Source: Oxalobacteraceae bacterium OTU3CAMAD1 (GTDB taxonomy: Bacteria; Pseudomonadota; Gammaproteobacteria; Burkholderiales; Burkholderiaceae_D). From it: a DNA stretch of 64,000 nt. Positions 1-10,647 of this stretch are shown here, piece by piece. How positions within the stretch are numbered: the first letter of the stretch is position 1; the number at the start of each line of letters is the position of its first letter. Under the pieces are notes generated by a model that did no database searches, was not told where the DNA came from, and saw only the letters and a program-made list of their open reading frames with translations. The translations under genes were made by a program, and so were the position numbers. The stretch spans positions 2,604,001 through 2,668,000 of the forward strand of contig CP099650.1 in NCBI GenBank assembly GCA_024123915.1. The letters run 5' to 3'.

Positions 1-81
1 GCAAAGACGGCGGGTATGCCGTCTGTGGTGAGGTGAACGACAGCCCCTGAAAATCTGTCGGCAAATAGAAAGGGATTACCC

Positions 82-2202
82 ATGTTTAACAAAGTTACGA
101 AAACCTTCCAGTACGGCCAACACACCGTGACGCTGGAAACCGGCGAAATCGCTCGCCAGGCATCCGGTGCGGTGATGGTGTCGATCGAAGACACCGTCGT
201 GCTGGCAACGGTTGTGGCACGCAAAGATGCCAAGCCAGGTCAGGATTTCTTCCCGCTGACCGTCGATTACGTCGAAAAAACCTACGCTGCCGGTAAAATC
301 CCGGGCGGTTTCTTCAAGCGCGAAGGCCGTCCTTCGGAAAAAGAAACCCTGACGTCGCGTCTGATCGACCGTCCTATCCGTCCGCTGTTCCCTGAAGGCT
401 ACCTGAACGAAGTGCAGGTCATCATTCACGTGCTGTCGGTCAACCCTGAGATCGATCCGGACATCGCCGCCATGATCGGCGCATCGGCCGCCCTGTGCGT
501 GTCGGGCGTGCCATTCAACGGCCCGGTCGGCGCAGCGCGCGTCGGCTACGCCAACGGCCAGTACATCCTGAACCCGACCGTCGAACAACTGAAGACCTCC
601 GAAATGGATCTGGTTGTCGCCGGTACCGAAACGGCCGTGCTGATGGTCGAATCGGAAGCCAAGCAACTGTCCGAAGAAATCATGCTCGGCGCCGTCGTCT
701 TCGGCCACACCGAAATGAAAGCGGTCATCGACGCGATCCACGAACTGGTGCGCGACGGCGGCAAGCCGGAAGTCGAATGGGTTCCACCTGCCAAGAACGA
801 AGCACTGATCGGCCGCGTGACGCATTTCGCCGCCAGCAAGATCAACGAAGCGTATCAGACCAAAGACAAGCAAGAGCGCACCGCCAAGCTCAAGGCCGCC
901 ACCAGCGAAGTGCTGGCCGACCTGTCGGCTGAAGCCGCCGCTGCAGGCGCCGCGCCGGTCGATTCGGCCGAAGTGAACAACATCCTGTTCGACATCGAAG
1001 CGAAAATCGTCCGCACCCAGATCCTGGACGGCGAGCCACGCATCGACGGCCGCGACACCCGCACCGTGCGTCCGATCTCGATCCGCACCTCGGTGCTGCC
1101 ACGCACCCACGGTTCGGCTCTGTTCACCCGTGGTGAAACGCAGGCGCTGGTCGTCGCCACCCTGGGCACCGCCCGCGACAGCCAGAAGATCGACGCGCTG
1201 ATGGGCGAGTTCACCGACTCGTTCATGCTGCATTACAACATGCCTCCGTTCGCCACCGGCGAAACCGGCCGCGTCGGTACCCCTAAACGCCGCGAAATCG
1301 GTCACGGCCGTCTGGCCAAGCGCGCGCTGATCGCCGCGCTGCCGGCACCGGAAGAGTTCAGCTACTCCGTGCGCCTGGTGTCGGAAATCACCGAATCGAA
1401 CGGTTCGTCGTCGATGGCTTCGGTCTGCGGCGGCTGCCTGGCGCTGATGGACGCCGGCGTTCCAATGAAAGAGCACGTCGCCGGTATCGCGATGGGCCTG
1501 ATCAAGGAAGGCGGCAAGTTCGCCGTGCTGTCGGACATCCTGGGCGATGAAGATCACCTGGGCGACATGGACTTCAAGGTCGCCGGTACCCGCAACGGTA
1601 TCACCGCGCTGCAGATGGACATCAAGATCATGGGCATCACCAAGGAAATCATGCAAGTGGCACTGGCGCAAGCCAAGGAAGGCCGCGAGCACATCCTGGG
1701 CGAAATGCAAAAAGCCATGCCGCACGTGAAAACGGAACTGTCCGATTTCGCCCCGCGCCTGATCACCATCAAGATCAACCCTGAGAAGATCCGTGACGTC
1801 ATCGGCAAGGGCGGCGCCGTCATCCGCGCGCTGACCGAAGAGACCGGCACGCAGATCGACATCAGCGACGAAGGCGTGGTCACCATCGCCTCCGTCGACG
1901 CCGCCGCCGGCCAGGAAGCCAAGCGTCGCATCGAAGAGCTGACCGCCTCGGTCGAAGTGGGCAAGACCTACGACGGCGTGGTGTTGAAGCTGCTGGACTT
2001 CGGCGCGATCGTCCAGGTCATGCCAGGCAAAGATGGTCTGCTGCACATCTCGCAAATCGCCAACGAGCGCGTCAACGCCGTTGCCGACTACCTGAAAGAA
2101 GGCCAGGCAGTGCGCGTCAAGGTTCTGGAAACCGACGACCGCGGCCGCCTGAAGCTGTCGATGAAAGCAGCCGCTGAAGAAGCGGCCGCCGCAGCGAACT
2201 AA
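82..2202 (+). CDS. pnp: Polyribonucleotide nucleotidyltransferase (PNPase)
   Basis: 3'-5' exoribonuclease that phosphorolytically degrades mRNA to nucleoside diphosphates; a trimer and usually a degradosome component. The 706 residues match the family length. Two RNase PH-like domains lie at about 15-145 and 325-460 and flank a helical linker. A KH domain near 555-612 carries the GxxG loop in IGKGGAVIR, and an S1 domain follows at about 622-690 ([10 protein letters not shown]). The start ATG follows an AAAGGGA ribosome site at about 70-76. In proteobacteria pnp normally follows rpsO, which would lie just left of the window. An intrinsic terminator follows directly. Confidence 0.98.
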   Translation: MFNKVTKTFQYGQHTVTLETGEIARQASGAVMVSIEDTVVLATVVARKDAKPGQDFFPLTVDYVEKTYAAGKIPGGFFKREGRPSEKETLTSRLIDRPIRPLFPEGYLNEVQVIIHVLSVNPEIDPDIAAMIGASAALCVSGVPFNGPVGAARVGYANGQYILNPTVEQLKTSEMDLVVAGTETAVLMVESEAKQLSEEIMLGAVVFGHTEMKAVIDAIHELVRDGGKPEVEWVPPAKNEALIGRVTHFAASKINEAYQTKDKQERTAKLKAATSEVLADLSAEAAAAGAAPVDSAEVNNILFDIEAKIVRTQILDGEPRIDGRDTRTVRPISIRTSVLPRTHGSALFTRGETQALVVATLGTARDSQKIDALMGEFTDSFMLHYNMPPFATGETGRVGTPKRREIGHGRLAKRALIAALPAPEEFSYSVRLVSEITESNGSSSMASVCGGCLALMDAGVPMKEHVAGIAMGLIKEGGKFAVLSDILGDEDHLGDMDFKVAGTRNGITALQMDIKIMGITKEIMQVALAQAKEGREHILGEMQKAMPHVKTELSDFAPRLITIKINPEKIRDVIGKGGAVIRALTEETGTQIDISDEGVVTIASVDAAAGQEAKRRIEELTASVEVGKTYDGVVLKLLDFGAIVQVMPGKDGLLHISQIANERVNAVADYLKEGQAVRVKVLETDDRGRLKLSMKAAAEEAAAAAN

Positions 2203-2221
2203 TCTCGGACCAGTCTGAGCG

Positions 2222-2256
2222 AAAACCGCCGGAGCGCAAGCGCCGGCGGTTTTTTT
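2222..2256 (+). terminator. Rho-independent terminator of pnp
   Basis: An inverted repeat AAACCGCCGG / CCGGCGGTTT with a short GC-rich loop is followed by a run of eight T. It starts about 20 nt after the pnp stop codon. Confidence 0.92.
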
Positions 2257-2314
2257 TGTCTGAACCTTTGATCACCTGGCGCCTCTAACTGAATGTGTGA
2301 GGAGGGGAGCCGCC

Positions 2315-2782
2315 ATGGGCACGCTATACGATGAGGACGTCGTTGCATGGGCCGAGCAGCAAGCGGAACTGCTGCGCGCGAGACAGTGGTCGCAACTGGA
2401 CGTCGACAACATCGCCGAGGAGATCGAGGATGTGGGCAGAAGCGAAAAAAGCGCGTTGCGCAGCCATCTCATTGTCTTGCTGGTGCATTTATTAAAATGG
2501 ACGTATCAACCCCTCCGTCGCGGCGCGAGTTGGAACGCATCCATCTGCACGCAACGCGACCTCATTGAGGACGCACTTGAAGATTGTCCGAGTCTAAAAA
2601 AACTATTTGATGACCCCGGGTGGATCGTCACCACTTATCGCCGCGCTGTGCGGAAGGCCAAGCGCGAAAGCGGAATAAAAGCATTTCCCCCCGAGTTGCC
2701 TTGGGAATTGACACAAGTGCTGGATCCCGAATTCTTCCCGCAACCGAAAATTCCGGTTGCCAAGGTCCGGCGTATTCGCTGA
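2315..2782 (+). CDS. DUF29 family protein
   Basis: A small cytoplasmic protein of 155 residues from the DUF29 family, whose function is unknown. The family pattern is visible: N-terminal LYDEDVVAWAEQQAELLR, then the acidic helix DNIAEEIEDVGRSE, then HLLKWTYQP. The ATG at 2315 is chosen because AGGAGGGG lies 6-7 nt upstream; a GTG at 2297 is in frame but lies before that ribosome site. It is convergent with the next gene, and the two stop codons abut at 2782/2783. Its base composition is slightly lower in GC than its neighbours, which may indicate a later acquisition. Confidence 0.85.
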   Translation: MGTLYDEDVVAWAEQQAELLRARQWSQLDVDNIAEEIEDVGRSEKSALRSHLIVLLVHLLKWTYQPLRRGASWNASICTQRDLIEDALEDCPSLKKLFDDPGWIVTTYRRAVRKAKRESGIKAFPPELPWELTQVLDPEFFPQPKIPVAKVRRIR

Positions 2783-4207
2783 TTACTTGCCGTCGTACGT
2801 CACGCGGAATACGCGCCCGCCGTGGTCGTCGGAGACCAGCATCGAGCCGTCGGCCAAGGTGACCACGTCGACCGGCCGCGCCACCACTTCCTCGCCGCGC
2901 AGGAAGCCGTCGATGAACGCGGTGTCGCTGACGACCTTGCTGCCGTATAAGGTGATCTGGCGTACGCTGTAGCCGCTCTTGGTGGCGCGGTTCCACGAGC
3001 CATGCTCGGCGACATAGACGTTGTTGCGGTACTCCTCCGGGAACTGCTTGCCCGTGTAGAACGTCAAGCCCAGCGGCGCGACGTGCGGCCCCAGCTTGGC
3101 GACCGGTTCGACATACTCCTCGCAGGCGCGGCCCTTGAAGGTCGCATCCGGCACCACGCCGCCGTGGCAGTACGGAAAGCCGAAGTGCAAACCGGCCTTG
3201 GGTGCGATGTTCAGTTCGCACGAAGGGCTGTTGTCGCCCAGTTGATCGGCGCCGTTATCGGTGAACCACAATGCTTTGGTGGTTGGATGGAAGGCGAAGC
3301 CGACCGTATTGCGGATGCCGCGCGCATATTCTTCCAGCCCGCTGCCGTCGGCGTTCATGCGGTAGATCTTGGCGTGCCTGGTGTCGTCGGTGTCGCAGAT
3401 GTTGCAGGGCGCGCCCACCGGAATGTACAGCTTGCCGTCCGGACCGGCCTTGATGACCTTTTCGCCGTGCCATTTGTCGTCCGGCAGATCGACCTTGACC
3501 ACCTCGTACGACGGCTTTTGGGCGTAGCGCTTGTCGATATCGTCGAAGCGGATCACGCGGCTGATCTCGCCGACGTACAGCGCGCCGTTGAGGAGGGTGA
3601 CACCGATAGGATTTTCCAGGCCGGAGGCGATGGTGACCACCTCGGCCGTCTGCTTGTCGCCGCGCGGCACCAGCGCGTACACCTTGCCGGCCTTGCGCGA
3701 GCCGACATAGACGATGCCGCTGTCGGACACGGCCATGCTGCGCGCGGCATCGACCTGGTTGGCATAGACGCTGATGCGGAAGCCTTTGGGCAGCTTGAAG
3801 CCGCTCAGGTCGATGCCGTCCGGGGCGGCCTTGGCTGCGGCTGCGGGCGCGGCGGCTGCCGCAGTGGTCGCCGCAGCGGCAACGATCGGTTTGTTGGCGC
3901 CGGCGGCGATGTAGTCGGCCAGCAGCGCGATCTGCGGCGCGCTCAGCGCAGGGGACCACGCCGGCATATTCTTCTCCGGCACGCCCTTGCTGATCACCTT
4001 GATCAGATTGGCCTTGGTCGGCTCGCCGTGCAGCCAGGCGTGCTTGCCCAAGGTCGGACCGATGCCGCCTTCCATCTTGACGCCGTGGCAGGAGGCGCAG
4101 TTGGCCTGATAAAGTTTTTCAGCGGCCACCGATGGCGCGGCGGCATGCGTAGCGAAAGAAGTGAAGGCCAGAGCGATAGCGGCGGCGGGCAAGGCGATCT
4201 TTTTCAT
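2783..4207 (-). CDS. Cytochrome c-linked sorbosone/glucose dehydrogenase-like protein
   Basis: A periplasmic protein of 474 residues. A signal peptide (about 1-23, ending ATHAAA) precedes a class I cytochrome c domain with CASCH at 37-41 and a probable axial Met at 81 (KNMPAW). An Ala-rich linker (about 105-130) joins it to a six-bladed propeller of the GSDH/sorbosone dehydrogenase type, with IPVGAPCNICD and FTDNGADQLGDN. The fusion would let a PQQ-type sugar or alcohol oxidation pass electrons straight to heme; substrate and cofactor are inferred from the family. The ATG at 4207 gives the signal peptide; the longer frame upstream overlaps the chemotaxis gene and has no coding character. The stop abuts that of the DUF29 gene. 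Confidence 0.85.
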   Translation of the reverse strand: MKKIALPAAAIALAFTSFATHAAAPSVAAEKLYQANCASCHGVKMEGGIGPTLGKHAWLHGEPTKANLIKVISKGVPEKNMPAWSPALSAPQIALLADYIAAGANKPIVAAAATTAAAAAPAAAAKAAPDGIDLSGFKLPKGFRISVYANQVDAARSMAVSDSGIVYVGSRKAGKVYALVPRGDKQTAEVVTIASGLENPIGVTLLNGALYVGEISRVIRFDDIDKRYAQKPSYEVVKVDLPDDKWHGEKVIKAGPDGKLYIPVGAPCNICDTDDTRHAKIYRMNADGSGLEEYARGIRNTVGFAFHPTTKALWFTDNGADQLGDNSPSCELNIAPKAGLHFGFPYCHGGVVPDATFKGRACEEYVEPVAKLGPHVAPLGLTFYTGKQFPEEYRNNVYVAEHGSWNRATKSGYSVRQITLYGSKVVSDTAFIDGFLRGEEVVARPVDVVTLADGSMLVSDDHGGRVFRVTYDGK

Positions 4208-4277
4208 AAGTGTCCCAAGGTCAACAATGCCGTATTGTGCCAGTTTTCTTGCGCTGGAGACATCTTGAAGATCACTG

Positions 4278-5870
4278 TCAGCGCAATGCCAGCGCCTTGT
4301 GCCCGCGCGCCGGCCCGGCGTCCAGCTTGAACATGCTGACCAGCTGCGCCAGATGACCGGACTGTCCTTGCAAGGCATCGGCTGCGGCCGCCGCCTGTTC
4401 CACCAGCGCCGCGTTTTGCTGCGTCACGCCGTCCATCTCGACGATGGCCTGGTTGATCTGCTCGATGCCGGCCTCCTGCTCGCCGCTGGCGGTGGCGATC
4501 TGACCCATGATGTCGCTCACCCGCTGGACGCTGGCGACGATCTCCGTCATGGTGTCGCCGGCCTGGCCGACAAGCCTGGCGCCATCGTCGATCTTGCCGA
4601 CCGAGTCGCCGATCAACTGCTTGATGTCCTTGGCCGCGCTGGCCGAGCGTTGCGCCAGGTTGCGCACTTCCGACGCCACCACGGCGAAGCCACGCCCTTG
4701 TTCGCCGGCGCGCGCCGCTTCCACCGCCGCGTTCAGCGCCAGAATATTGGTCTGGAAAGCGATGCCGTCGATCACGCCGATGATGTCGACGATGCGGCGC
4801 GACGACGCGCTGATCGAATCCATCGTCGTCACCACCTCCGCCACCACGCCGCCGCCGCGCACCGCTACCGAGGCCGCGCTGGCCGCCAGCTGGTTGGCCT
4901 GGCGCGCGTGGTCGGTGTTTTGCTTGACGGTCGAGGTCAGCTCTTCCATCGACGAGGCGGTCTCCTCCAGCGAGCCTGCCTGCTGCTCGGTGCGGGTCGA
5001 CAGGTCCATATTGCCGCTGGCGATCTCGTTCGACGCGGTGGCGACGGCGTCGGTGGTGTTGCGCACTTCGCCGACGATGGCCGCCAGGCGGTCGCGCATG
5101 GTGGCGATGCTGAATAGCAGACTGGAGCGGTCGTTGGCGCGCAGCGCGACGTCCACCGTCAGGTCGCCGGCGGCGATGCGGTCGGTGATGCCGGCCGCGT
5201 AATCGGGTTCGCCGCCGAGCTGGGTCAGCAGTGAGCGGGTGATCAGCCAGCCCAGCAGCAGCGCTACGGCGATCGACGCCACCGACAGGATCAGGATGGT
5301 GATCACGGCCGCTTCGCTGCGTTTCTGGATGCCGTTGCCGATCTCGTCGATGGCGGCCTTCTGGCGATCGGCAAGCGCCTCGATGCTGCCCACATAGACA
5401 TCGCCGGCGGGCACGAATTTTTGCGCGATGATGGCGTTGGCTTGCTCGATGTCGCCCTGCGCCTTGGCGCTGAATGCCGCCTTGCGGTGGCCTTGATAGA
5501 TCGCGCGGTTTTCCAGCGCTTTGGCGAACAGCTCTTTGGCGCGCGGATCGATCAGCAGCTTGCCGATTTGTTCCTGCGCGCCGGCCACCCGCTGGGACGC
5601 GCGGGCGATGCCGTCTTCGAAGAATTTTTGTGTCTCTGGGTCGCTCGTCTTGGCGGCGGCCTGTGCGCGCTGCACATTGGCTTCGATGATGCCTTTCCAT
5701 TCGGTGACCAGGCGCTCGGTCTGCAACTGCTGTTCGAGCAGGTTGGTGGTGTCGGCGGCGATGCTGCGGATGGTCAGTTCACTGGCCACGGAGATCGTTA
5801 GCAGCAGCAACAGGGCGGCGCCGAAGCCGACCGCCAGCCGTTTTCCGACCTTCATCTTGGAAAAAATCAT
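4278..5870 (-). CDS. Methyl-accepting chemotaxis protein
   Basis: A 530-residue inner-membrane chemoreceptor of the Tar/Tsr class. TM1 lies at about 13-33, a four-helix-bundle-type periplasmic domain at 34-190, TM2 at about 191-211, followed by HAMP and a long cytoplasmic coiled coil. The conserved tip ([19 protein letters not shown]) lies at about 367-385 and contacts CheA/CheW. The C-terminus (GHKALALR) has no NWETF-type CheR/CheB tether. A ribosome site AAGGAAG precedes the ATG. The dehydrogenase gene starts 70 bp downstream on the same strand; a functional link is possible but not shown. The ligand is unknown. Confidence 0.92.
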   Translation of the reverse strand: MIFSKMKVGKRLAVGFGAALLLLLTISVASELTIRSIAADTTNLLEQQLQTERLVTEWKGIIEANVQRAQAAAKTSDPETQKFFEDGIARASQRVAGAQEQIGKLLIDPRAKELFAKALENRAIYQGHRKAAFSAKAQGDIEQANAIIAQKFVPAGDVYVGSIEALADRQKAAIDEIGNGIQKRSEAAVITILILSVASIAVALLLGWLITRSLLTQLGGEPDYAAGITDRIAAGDLTVDVALRANDRSSLLFSIATMRDRLAAIVGEVRNTTDAVATASNEIASGNMDLSTRTEQQAGSLEETASSMEELTSTVKQNTDHARQANQLAASAASVAVRGGGVVAEVVTTMDSISASSRRIVDIIGVIDGIAFQTNILALNAAVEAARAGEQGRGFAVVASEVRNLAQRSASAAKDIKQLIGDSVGKIDDGARLVGQAGDTMTEIVASVQRVSDIMGQIATASGEQEAGIEQINQAIVEMDGVTQQNAALVEQAAAAADALQGQSGHLAQLVSMFKLDAGPARGHKALALR

Positions 5871-6045
5871 TGTGCTTCCTTACATTAAAGCAGGTCTATG
5901 CGACCGATCCACAACAGGCCAATATTTTATTATTGACAATACCTGTTTCTTGAATGTAATTTTACACGCTATTTGTGCGGGACGTACCTACGTAGTTTCA
6001 CTTGCGCTGGCGCTGGGTGACGGAGCGCGGGAGGCGGGGGAAGAG

Positions 6046-6141
6046 TGGCGGAAGGCAGTAGGAGTCGAACTTACAGGAGAGCGTCTGACGCCCCCCACCG
6101 GGTTTGAAGCCCGGCCCCATCACCGGATGAGATTGCCTTCC
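6046..6141 (-). tRNA. selC: tRNA-Sec (anticodon TCA)
   Basis: Read on the minus strand, this is a 93-nt tRNA plus an encoded CCA. It has the tRNA-Sec hallmarks: an 8-bp acceptor stem (GGAAGGCA / TGCCTTCC), a 6-bp D stem (CTCATC / GATGGG), an anticodon arm CCGGG-CTTCAAA-CCCGG with TCA, a long variable arm, and discriminator G followed by CCA. The T stem (GTAAG / CCTAC) contains one A-C mismatch. It lies 26 bp downstream of selB on the same strand, so it is probably co-transcribed. It serves the UGA codon of fdoG in this cluster. Confidence 0.96.
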
Positions 6142-6167
6142 GTGGTGCGATATCGGCGCTATCGTCG

Positions 6168-8105
6168 TTATTGCGCGCTGAACGACCAGGCCGCGTTGGG
6201 CCGGATCAGGTGGACGTTGCCGACGCGCCGAGTATAGCCGACGCGATTGAAGAACTCCAAGATTTGAATCGCGCGCTTGCGTCCCAGGCCGGTGGCGTCG
6301 CGGAACGACGAGGCTTGCACTTCGGGCAAAGTCGCCACCAACTCCGCCAGCTCGGCCAGCGGCGCTGGATGGTAGAACAGATCCGGCACCAGTTGGCTGA
6401 TCTCGCCGGTCTTCGACAGTTTGAGCAGCAGGCGCCGCACTTCCGCCTCGGGCAAGCCGTGCTGGCGCACCAGATCGCGCACCCACGGCGGATCGAAGCG
6501 GCCCGCGTGCAAGGACACCAGCAGCGGTTGGACCAGCGCCTGTTCAGCCTCGCTCAACTCCACGCTGTGGCTGGGCAGATGCAGGCTGCGGCCGCGCTGC
6601 TTGACTTGTCCGGCGGCGGTCAGCGTCTCGACCAGGCGGCTCCACAGCCGGTCCTCCATTTCCGGTGCGACGATGCGTTTGAGGCGCCATAGCTCCGGTC
6701 CCGCCTCGTCGGGCGCGCGCGCGTGGAATCGCGCCAATCCCTCCAGAATGCGCGCCTCCAGCACTCGCACCTCGGCCGCCGCGATCAGCAGCGCGTCGCC
6801 GCCGGACAGCGACACTTCGACGGTTCCCGGCGGCGGCACGATCTCGCGCGCCGGCAGCTGCGACAGCCGCACCAGCGTCGACATGCGCAACCCCAGCGGG
6901 CTGCGCGCCAGCAGGGCGCCGATGCCTCCCGCGCCGCGGTCATGATCGGGATCCTGATCGTGATTGCCATCGATGAAACCGGCCAGCGCCCGCAGCCAGT
7001 CCAGCCGCTGTGCGCTACGCCGCTTGCGCGCCGCGCCGAAGGGATCGAGCACCACGCCGCCGCCGATGGTGGCGGTGGCCTGGGCGTTGCGGATCACGAA
7101 GCGGTCACCGGGCACCGCGTGCACCGGGGCGCCGAGCACCAGCTGCGCGCGGCCGCTACCGCCCGGCGCCAGGGTTTCGCCGTCCAGCGGCACGATGTTG
7201 GCCACATGGTGCGCCGCGCCCAGATGCACATGCAGCGGCGACCATGGCTTGAGGGTGACGCCGCAATCCGGCGTCAACGTCAGTTCGACGTCGATGCGTT
7301 CGGAGCATGCGGCGAGGGCCGGCGCGACGATCCAGCTGCCGCGCGCTATGTCGTCCTTCGATACCCCGCTCAGGTTGAGCGCCAGCCGCTGGCCGGCGCG
7401 GCCGGTGTCGGCGGCGCGGTTCTGCGCGTGGATGCTGCGCACCCGCATCTGCCGCTCGCCCGGCGCCACTTGCAGCGTGTCGCCCACGCGCACGCTGCCC
7501 GCCAGCGCGGTGCCGGTGACGATGGTGCCCTGGCCGGACAAGGTGAACACGCGGTCTACGCCCAGGCGGAAGAGGCGGCGTTCATCGGCGGCCGGCAATG
7601 CGGCCGCCATATCCGTCAGATGCGCCAGCAGCGCCTTCACGCCGGCGTCGCCTTCGCTGGTGGCATTGGTGCGGAAGATTCGCGCGCCGGCGAAATCGGT
7701 GGTCGCCAGCAGCGCCTCAATGTCGGCTTCCACGCGTTCCAGTTGCTGCGCGTCGGCGCGGTCGATCTTGGTCAGCGCCACCGCGCCGCGCCGCACGCCA
7801 AGCAACCGCAGAATGGCCAGGTGCTCCAGCGTTTGCGGCATGATGCCGTCGTCGGCGGCGATCACCAGCAGCGCGGCGTCGATGCCGGTGACGCCGGCCG
7901 CCATCGTGCGGATGAATTTTTCGTGGCCGGGAACGTCGATCACACCGAGGATGTCGCCGTTGGCCAGCGGCGCGTAGGCGTATCCCAGTTCGATCGAAAT
8001 GCCGCGCGCCTTCTCTTCCTTCAGGCGGTCGGTGTCGACACCCGTCAGCGCGCGCGTGAGCGTGGTTTTCCCGTGGTCGATATGACCTGCCGTGCCGACG
8101 ATCAT
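6168..8105 (-). CDS. selB: Selenocysteine-specific translation elongation factor SelB
   Basis: A GTPase that delivers Sec-tRNA to the ribosome at UGA codons followed by a SECIS hairpin. It has 645 residues. The EF-Tu-like G domain shows [11 protein letters not shown] (G1), DVPGHEKF (G3) and TKID (G4). Beta-barrel domains follow, and a C-terminal set of winged helices that bind SECIS RNA ends in [14 protein letters not shown]. The ATG at 8105 gives [13 protein letters not shown], the usual SelB N-terminus, and overlaps the selA stop by 4 bp (ATGA). The same frame stays open through selA, but that extension is not coding. Confidence 0.97.
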   Translation of the reverse strand: MIVGTAGHIDHGKTTLTRALTGVDTDRLKEEKARGISIELGYAYAPLANGDILGVIDVPGHEKFIRTMAAGVTGIDAALLVIAADDGIMPQTLEHLAILRLLGVRRGAVALTKIDRADAQQLERVEADIEALLATTDFAGARIFRTNATSEGDAGVKALLAHLTDMAAALPAADERRLFRLGVDRVFTLSGQGTIVTGTALAGSVRVGDTLQVAPGERQMRVRSIHAQNRAADTGRAGQRLALNLSGVSKDDIARGSWIVAPALAACSERIDVELTLTPDCGVTLKPWSPLHVHLGAAHHVANIVPLDGETLAPGGSGRAQLVLGAPVHAVPGDRFVIRNAQATATIGGGVVLDPFGAARKRRSAQRLDWLRALAGFIDGNHDQDPDHDRGAGGIGALLARSPLGLRMSTLVRLSQLPAREIVPPPGTVEVSLSGGDALLIAAAEVRVLEARILEGLARFHARAPDEAGPELWRLKRIVAPEMEDRLWSRLVETLTAAGQVKQRGRSLHLPSHSVELSEAEQALVQPLLVSLHAGRFDPPWVRDLVRQHGLPEAEVRRLLLKLSKTGEISQLVPDLFYHPAPLAELAELVATLPEVQASSFRDATGLGRKRAIQILEFFNRVGYTRRVGNVHLIRPNAAWSFSAQ

Positions 8106-9559
8106 GCGGGTGTATGCGCCAGCAGGGGCAGTTGTTCGGTGAAGCGCTGTTGCTGGTGGTCGTCCAGGCAGCGCAGGTCGAGCCACAGCGCATCCTGCGA
8201 TACGCGGCCGATCACCGGCAGCGGCAGCGCGCGCAGGCGCTGTTCGAGCACGCCCAGCGCGTTGCCGGTGCGGACCGTCGCGGCGGCGCGTATCACCAGT
8301 CCGTGGCTGTGCAGCTGATCGACGGGCAGGGCGCCGCTGCCGATCTGGCTCATCATCGGTTCGGCGCCCACCAAGTAGCCGTCGCCCAGCACCGCCTGCA
8401 GTTGCGGCAGGATGGCCTGCGCCTGCTCGCGCATGGCGGCGGCGGGGCGCGTCAACAGCTTCAGGGTGGTCAGGCGCTCCGGCAGCAGGTCCGGCGCCCG
8501 GTACAAGGCCAGCACCGGCTCCAGCGCGGCGAGGGTCAGTTTGCCGACGCGCAGCGCGCGCTTGAGCGGATTCTTTTTGATCTGCGCGATCAGGTCCGCG
8601 CGGCCGACGATGATGCCGCATTGCGGGCCGCCGAGCAGCTTGTCGCCGCTGAAGGTCACCAGGTCGGCGCCCCCGGCGATGGTTTCGCGTACCGTGGTCT
8701 CGTGCGGCAGGCCGTATTGTTCGAGGTCGACGAGCGTGCCGCTGCCCAGGTCCACGGCGGTCGGGATGCCATGCTTGCGGGCCAGCGGCGCCAGTTCCGG
8801 CAGTTCGACGCTCTTGGTGAAGCCGGTGATCGCGTAATTGCTGCAATGGACCTTCATCATCAACGCGGTCTGCGGGCCTGCCGCTTCGGCATAGTCCTTC
8901 AGGTGCGTGCGGTTGGTGCTGCCCACTTCGCGCAGCACGGCGCCGGCGCGCGTCATGATGTCCGGGATGCGGAAGGCGCCGCCGATTTCCACCAGCTCCC
9001 CGCGCGAGACGATCACTTCGCGGCCCTGCGCCAGGGTGTTGAGCATCAGCAGCACGGCGGCGGCGTTGTTGTTGACGATGGTCGCCGCTTCCGCGCCGGT
9101 CAGTTCCAGCAGCAGTTCCTCGACCAGGTTGTCGCGGTCTCCGCGCTTGCCGGTGTCGATGTCCCACTCCAGGTTCATCGGCCAACGCAGCGCCTCGGCC
9201 ACGGCCTGCACCGCGCTGTCGGGCAGCAGGGCGCGTCCCAGGTTGGTGTGCAGGACGGTGCCGGTCAGGTTGAAGACGGGACGCAGGGGCGAGCGGTTGG
9301 TCCCTCGCAGCCGCGCCGCCAGCATCGTCAGCAGGGTGGGGATGGAGGTGTCGGTGGCGGCCGGGCCGTGGCCGGAACCATCGCGCGCCGCCAGCAGCAG
9401 GCCGCGCAACTCGGCCAGCAGCGCGCGCGCCGCCTCCGTCGTTTGCGTGCGGCCGTATTCGGCGATCAGCGCTTCGCAGCCGGCGTCCGACAGAATCAGA
9501 TGCACGGCCGGCAGGTGGATCGCACCGGCCGTCTTCACCGGGTTGGCGGGGCCGCTCAT
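8102..9559 (-). CDS. selA: L-seryl-tRNA(Sec) selenium transferase SelA
   Basis: A PLP enzyme that converts Ser-tRNA(Sec) to Sec-tRNA(Sec) using selenophosphate. It has 485 residues, close to the family norm. Visible motifs are FNLTGTVLHTNLGRALL in the N-terminal part, a glycine-rich stretch, and the PLP-lysine motif SGDKLLGGPQCG near residue 305. The ATG at 9559 overlaps the fdhE stop by 4 bp, and its own TGA stop overlaps the selB start, so translation is coupled along fdhE-selA-selB. SelD, which makes selenophosphate, is not in the window. Confidence 0.97.
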   Translation of the reverse strand: MSGPANPVKTAGAIHLPAVHLILSDAGCEALIAEYGRTQTTEAARALLAELRGLLLAARDGSGHGPAATDTSIPTLLTMLAARLRGTNRSPLRPVFNLTGTVLHTNLGRALLPDSAVQAVAEALRWPMNLEWDIDTGKRGDRDNLVEELLLELTGAEAATIVNNNAAAVLLMLNTLAQGREVIVSRGELVEIGGAFRIPDIMTRAGAVLREVGSTNRTHLKDYAEAAGPQTALMMKVHCSNYAITGFTKSVELPELAPLARKHGIPTAVDLGSGTLVDLEQYGLPHETTVRETIAGGADLVTFSGDKLLGGPQCGIIVGRADLIAQIKKNPLKRALRVGKLTLAALEPVLALYRAPDLLPERLTTLKLLTRPAAAMREQAQAILPQLQAVLGDGYLVGAEPMMSQIGSGALPVDQLHSHGLVIRAAATVRTGNALGVLEQRLRALPLPVIGRVSQDALWLDLRCLDDHQQQRFTEQLPLLAHTPA

Positions 9560-10569
9560 GCGGCGTTGAACCACAACAGCGGGTTGCCGCTGGCGCGGGC
9601 GTAGCCGGCTTCGCCGACCAGCAGGTCCAGGGTCAGGCTGGCCAGATCGTCGGCCAGCGGCTCGACGTTGAAGTCGTGCTCCTGGTTGAAGATCTTGCGG
9701 TATGTTTTGCAGTCCTCGCAGGTCTCTGCGCGCGCCACCTTGCTTGGATCGTTGGCCTTGTTGATCGGCGCGGAGTCGGCAGCGACAACGTCGGCCTTGT
9801 CCTCGTTGGTCTCCAGGCTTTGGTAGGCGATTTTGGACGTGTGCTCGCAGCACGAGCACTTGACCCGCACCATGTGCCATTCGCTGGCGCAGGCGCTGCA
9901 ATGCAGATAGCGGTAGCCCTGCGACTGGCCGCCGATGCGGATCACGCTGGCGACCGGGTGAGAGCCGCACACGGGACACAAGGTGTTGGTCACCAGCGGT
10001 TGCACCGCCGGGGAATCGAGCTGGCTGGCGCGCATCGCCCACACCACCTGCAGCGCGGCGGCGACAAACGGCGCGTGCAGCGGATCGACGCCCTCGGTCA
10101 CTTCGGCCAGCACGGCGTCGGCGCATCCTTCCAGCTGGGCGGTGTCGAGTTCGCGCAGTTGCGCCAGCACGCCGGCCATCTGCGGCTGCTCTTTGACCAG
10201 CGGATCGAGGCGATCGAGGAGGGCGGCGAACACGGTACGCCATGAGGCGGGGCGCGTGCCGCTGACCGGCAGCGGCGGCATATTGTGTTCCAGCGACAGG
10301 GCGATTTCCGCCGCATCCGGCAGTGCGAACGTCTCAGCCGGCAGCGACGCGGCGACGGCGGCCTGCGCGTCGACCAGGGCAGCCATCAGTTGAAGATAGC
10401 CCTGCATCGATTCGGCGACGGGAATTCCGGTGATGTCGTTGTTCGCCAACTGGCGCAGGCGCGCAGCGCGCGCGGTGAACAGGCTGCGTGCTTGCGGCAG
10501 CAGCAGGCGCGGTATGGCATTGTGATCGAGCGATTCGATTTCGCCCGGTTCAAGCAGACGTTGTACCAA
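9556..10569 (-). CDS. fdhE: Formate dehydrogenase accessory protein FdhE
   Basis: A cytoplasmic maturation factor for respiratory formate dehydrogenase, with a rubredoxin-like iron site in the known family. The 337 residues carry four cysteine groups: C198/C201 (CPVC), C224/C227 (CSAC), C238/C240/C241 (CSCC) and C284/C287 (CEDC). The start is probably TTG at 10569, with GGGAGA 5 nt upstream; no ATG or GTG is in frame just upstream. It sits between fdoI and selA and links the structural and selenium genes in one operon. Confidence 0.93.
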   Translation of the reverse strand: MVQRLLEPGEIESLDHNAIPRLLLPQARSLFTARAARLRQLANNDITGIPVAESMQGYLQLMAALVDAQAAVAASLPAETFALPDAAEIALSLEHNMPPLPVSGTRPASWRTVFAALLDRLDPLVKEQPQMAGVLAQLRELDTAQLEGCADAVLAEVTEGVDPLHAPFVAAALQVVWAMRASQLDSPAVQPLVTNTLCPVCGSHPVASVIRIGGQSQGYRYLHCSACASEWHMVRVKCSCCEHTSKIAYQSLETNEDKADVVAADSAPINKANDPSKVARAETCEDCKTYRKIFNQEHDFNVEPLADDLASLTLDLLVGEAGYARASGNPLLWFNAA

Positions 10570-10647
10570 AGATGTCTCCCATGTTGCCGGCGGCGTTAGT
10601 GATCCTGGCCGCCGGCTTGGGAACTATTCTAATCCCAAATTAATAAA

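Noticed and set aside
76..2055. Long open frame on the minus strand opposite pnp (659 codons)
   Set aside because: It is the antisense shadow of a high-GC gene. The translation is rich in His/Asp/Arg and shows no family features.
8106..9185. N-terminal extension of selB through the selA region
   Set aside because: The frame is open by chance. SelA in another frame has full family motifs, and the selB ATG with GHIDHGKTT is the normal N-terminus.
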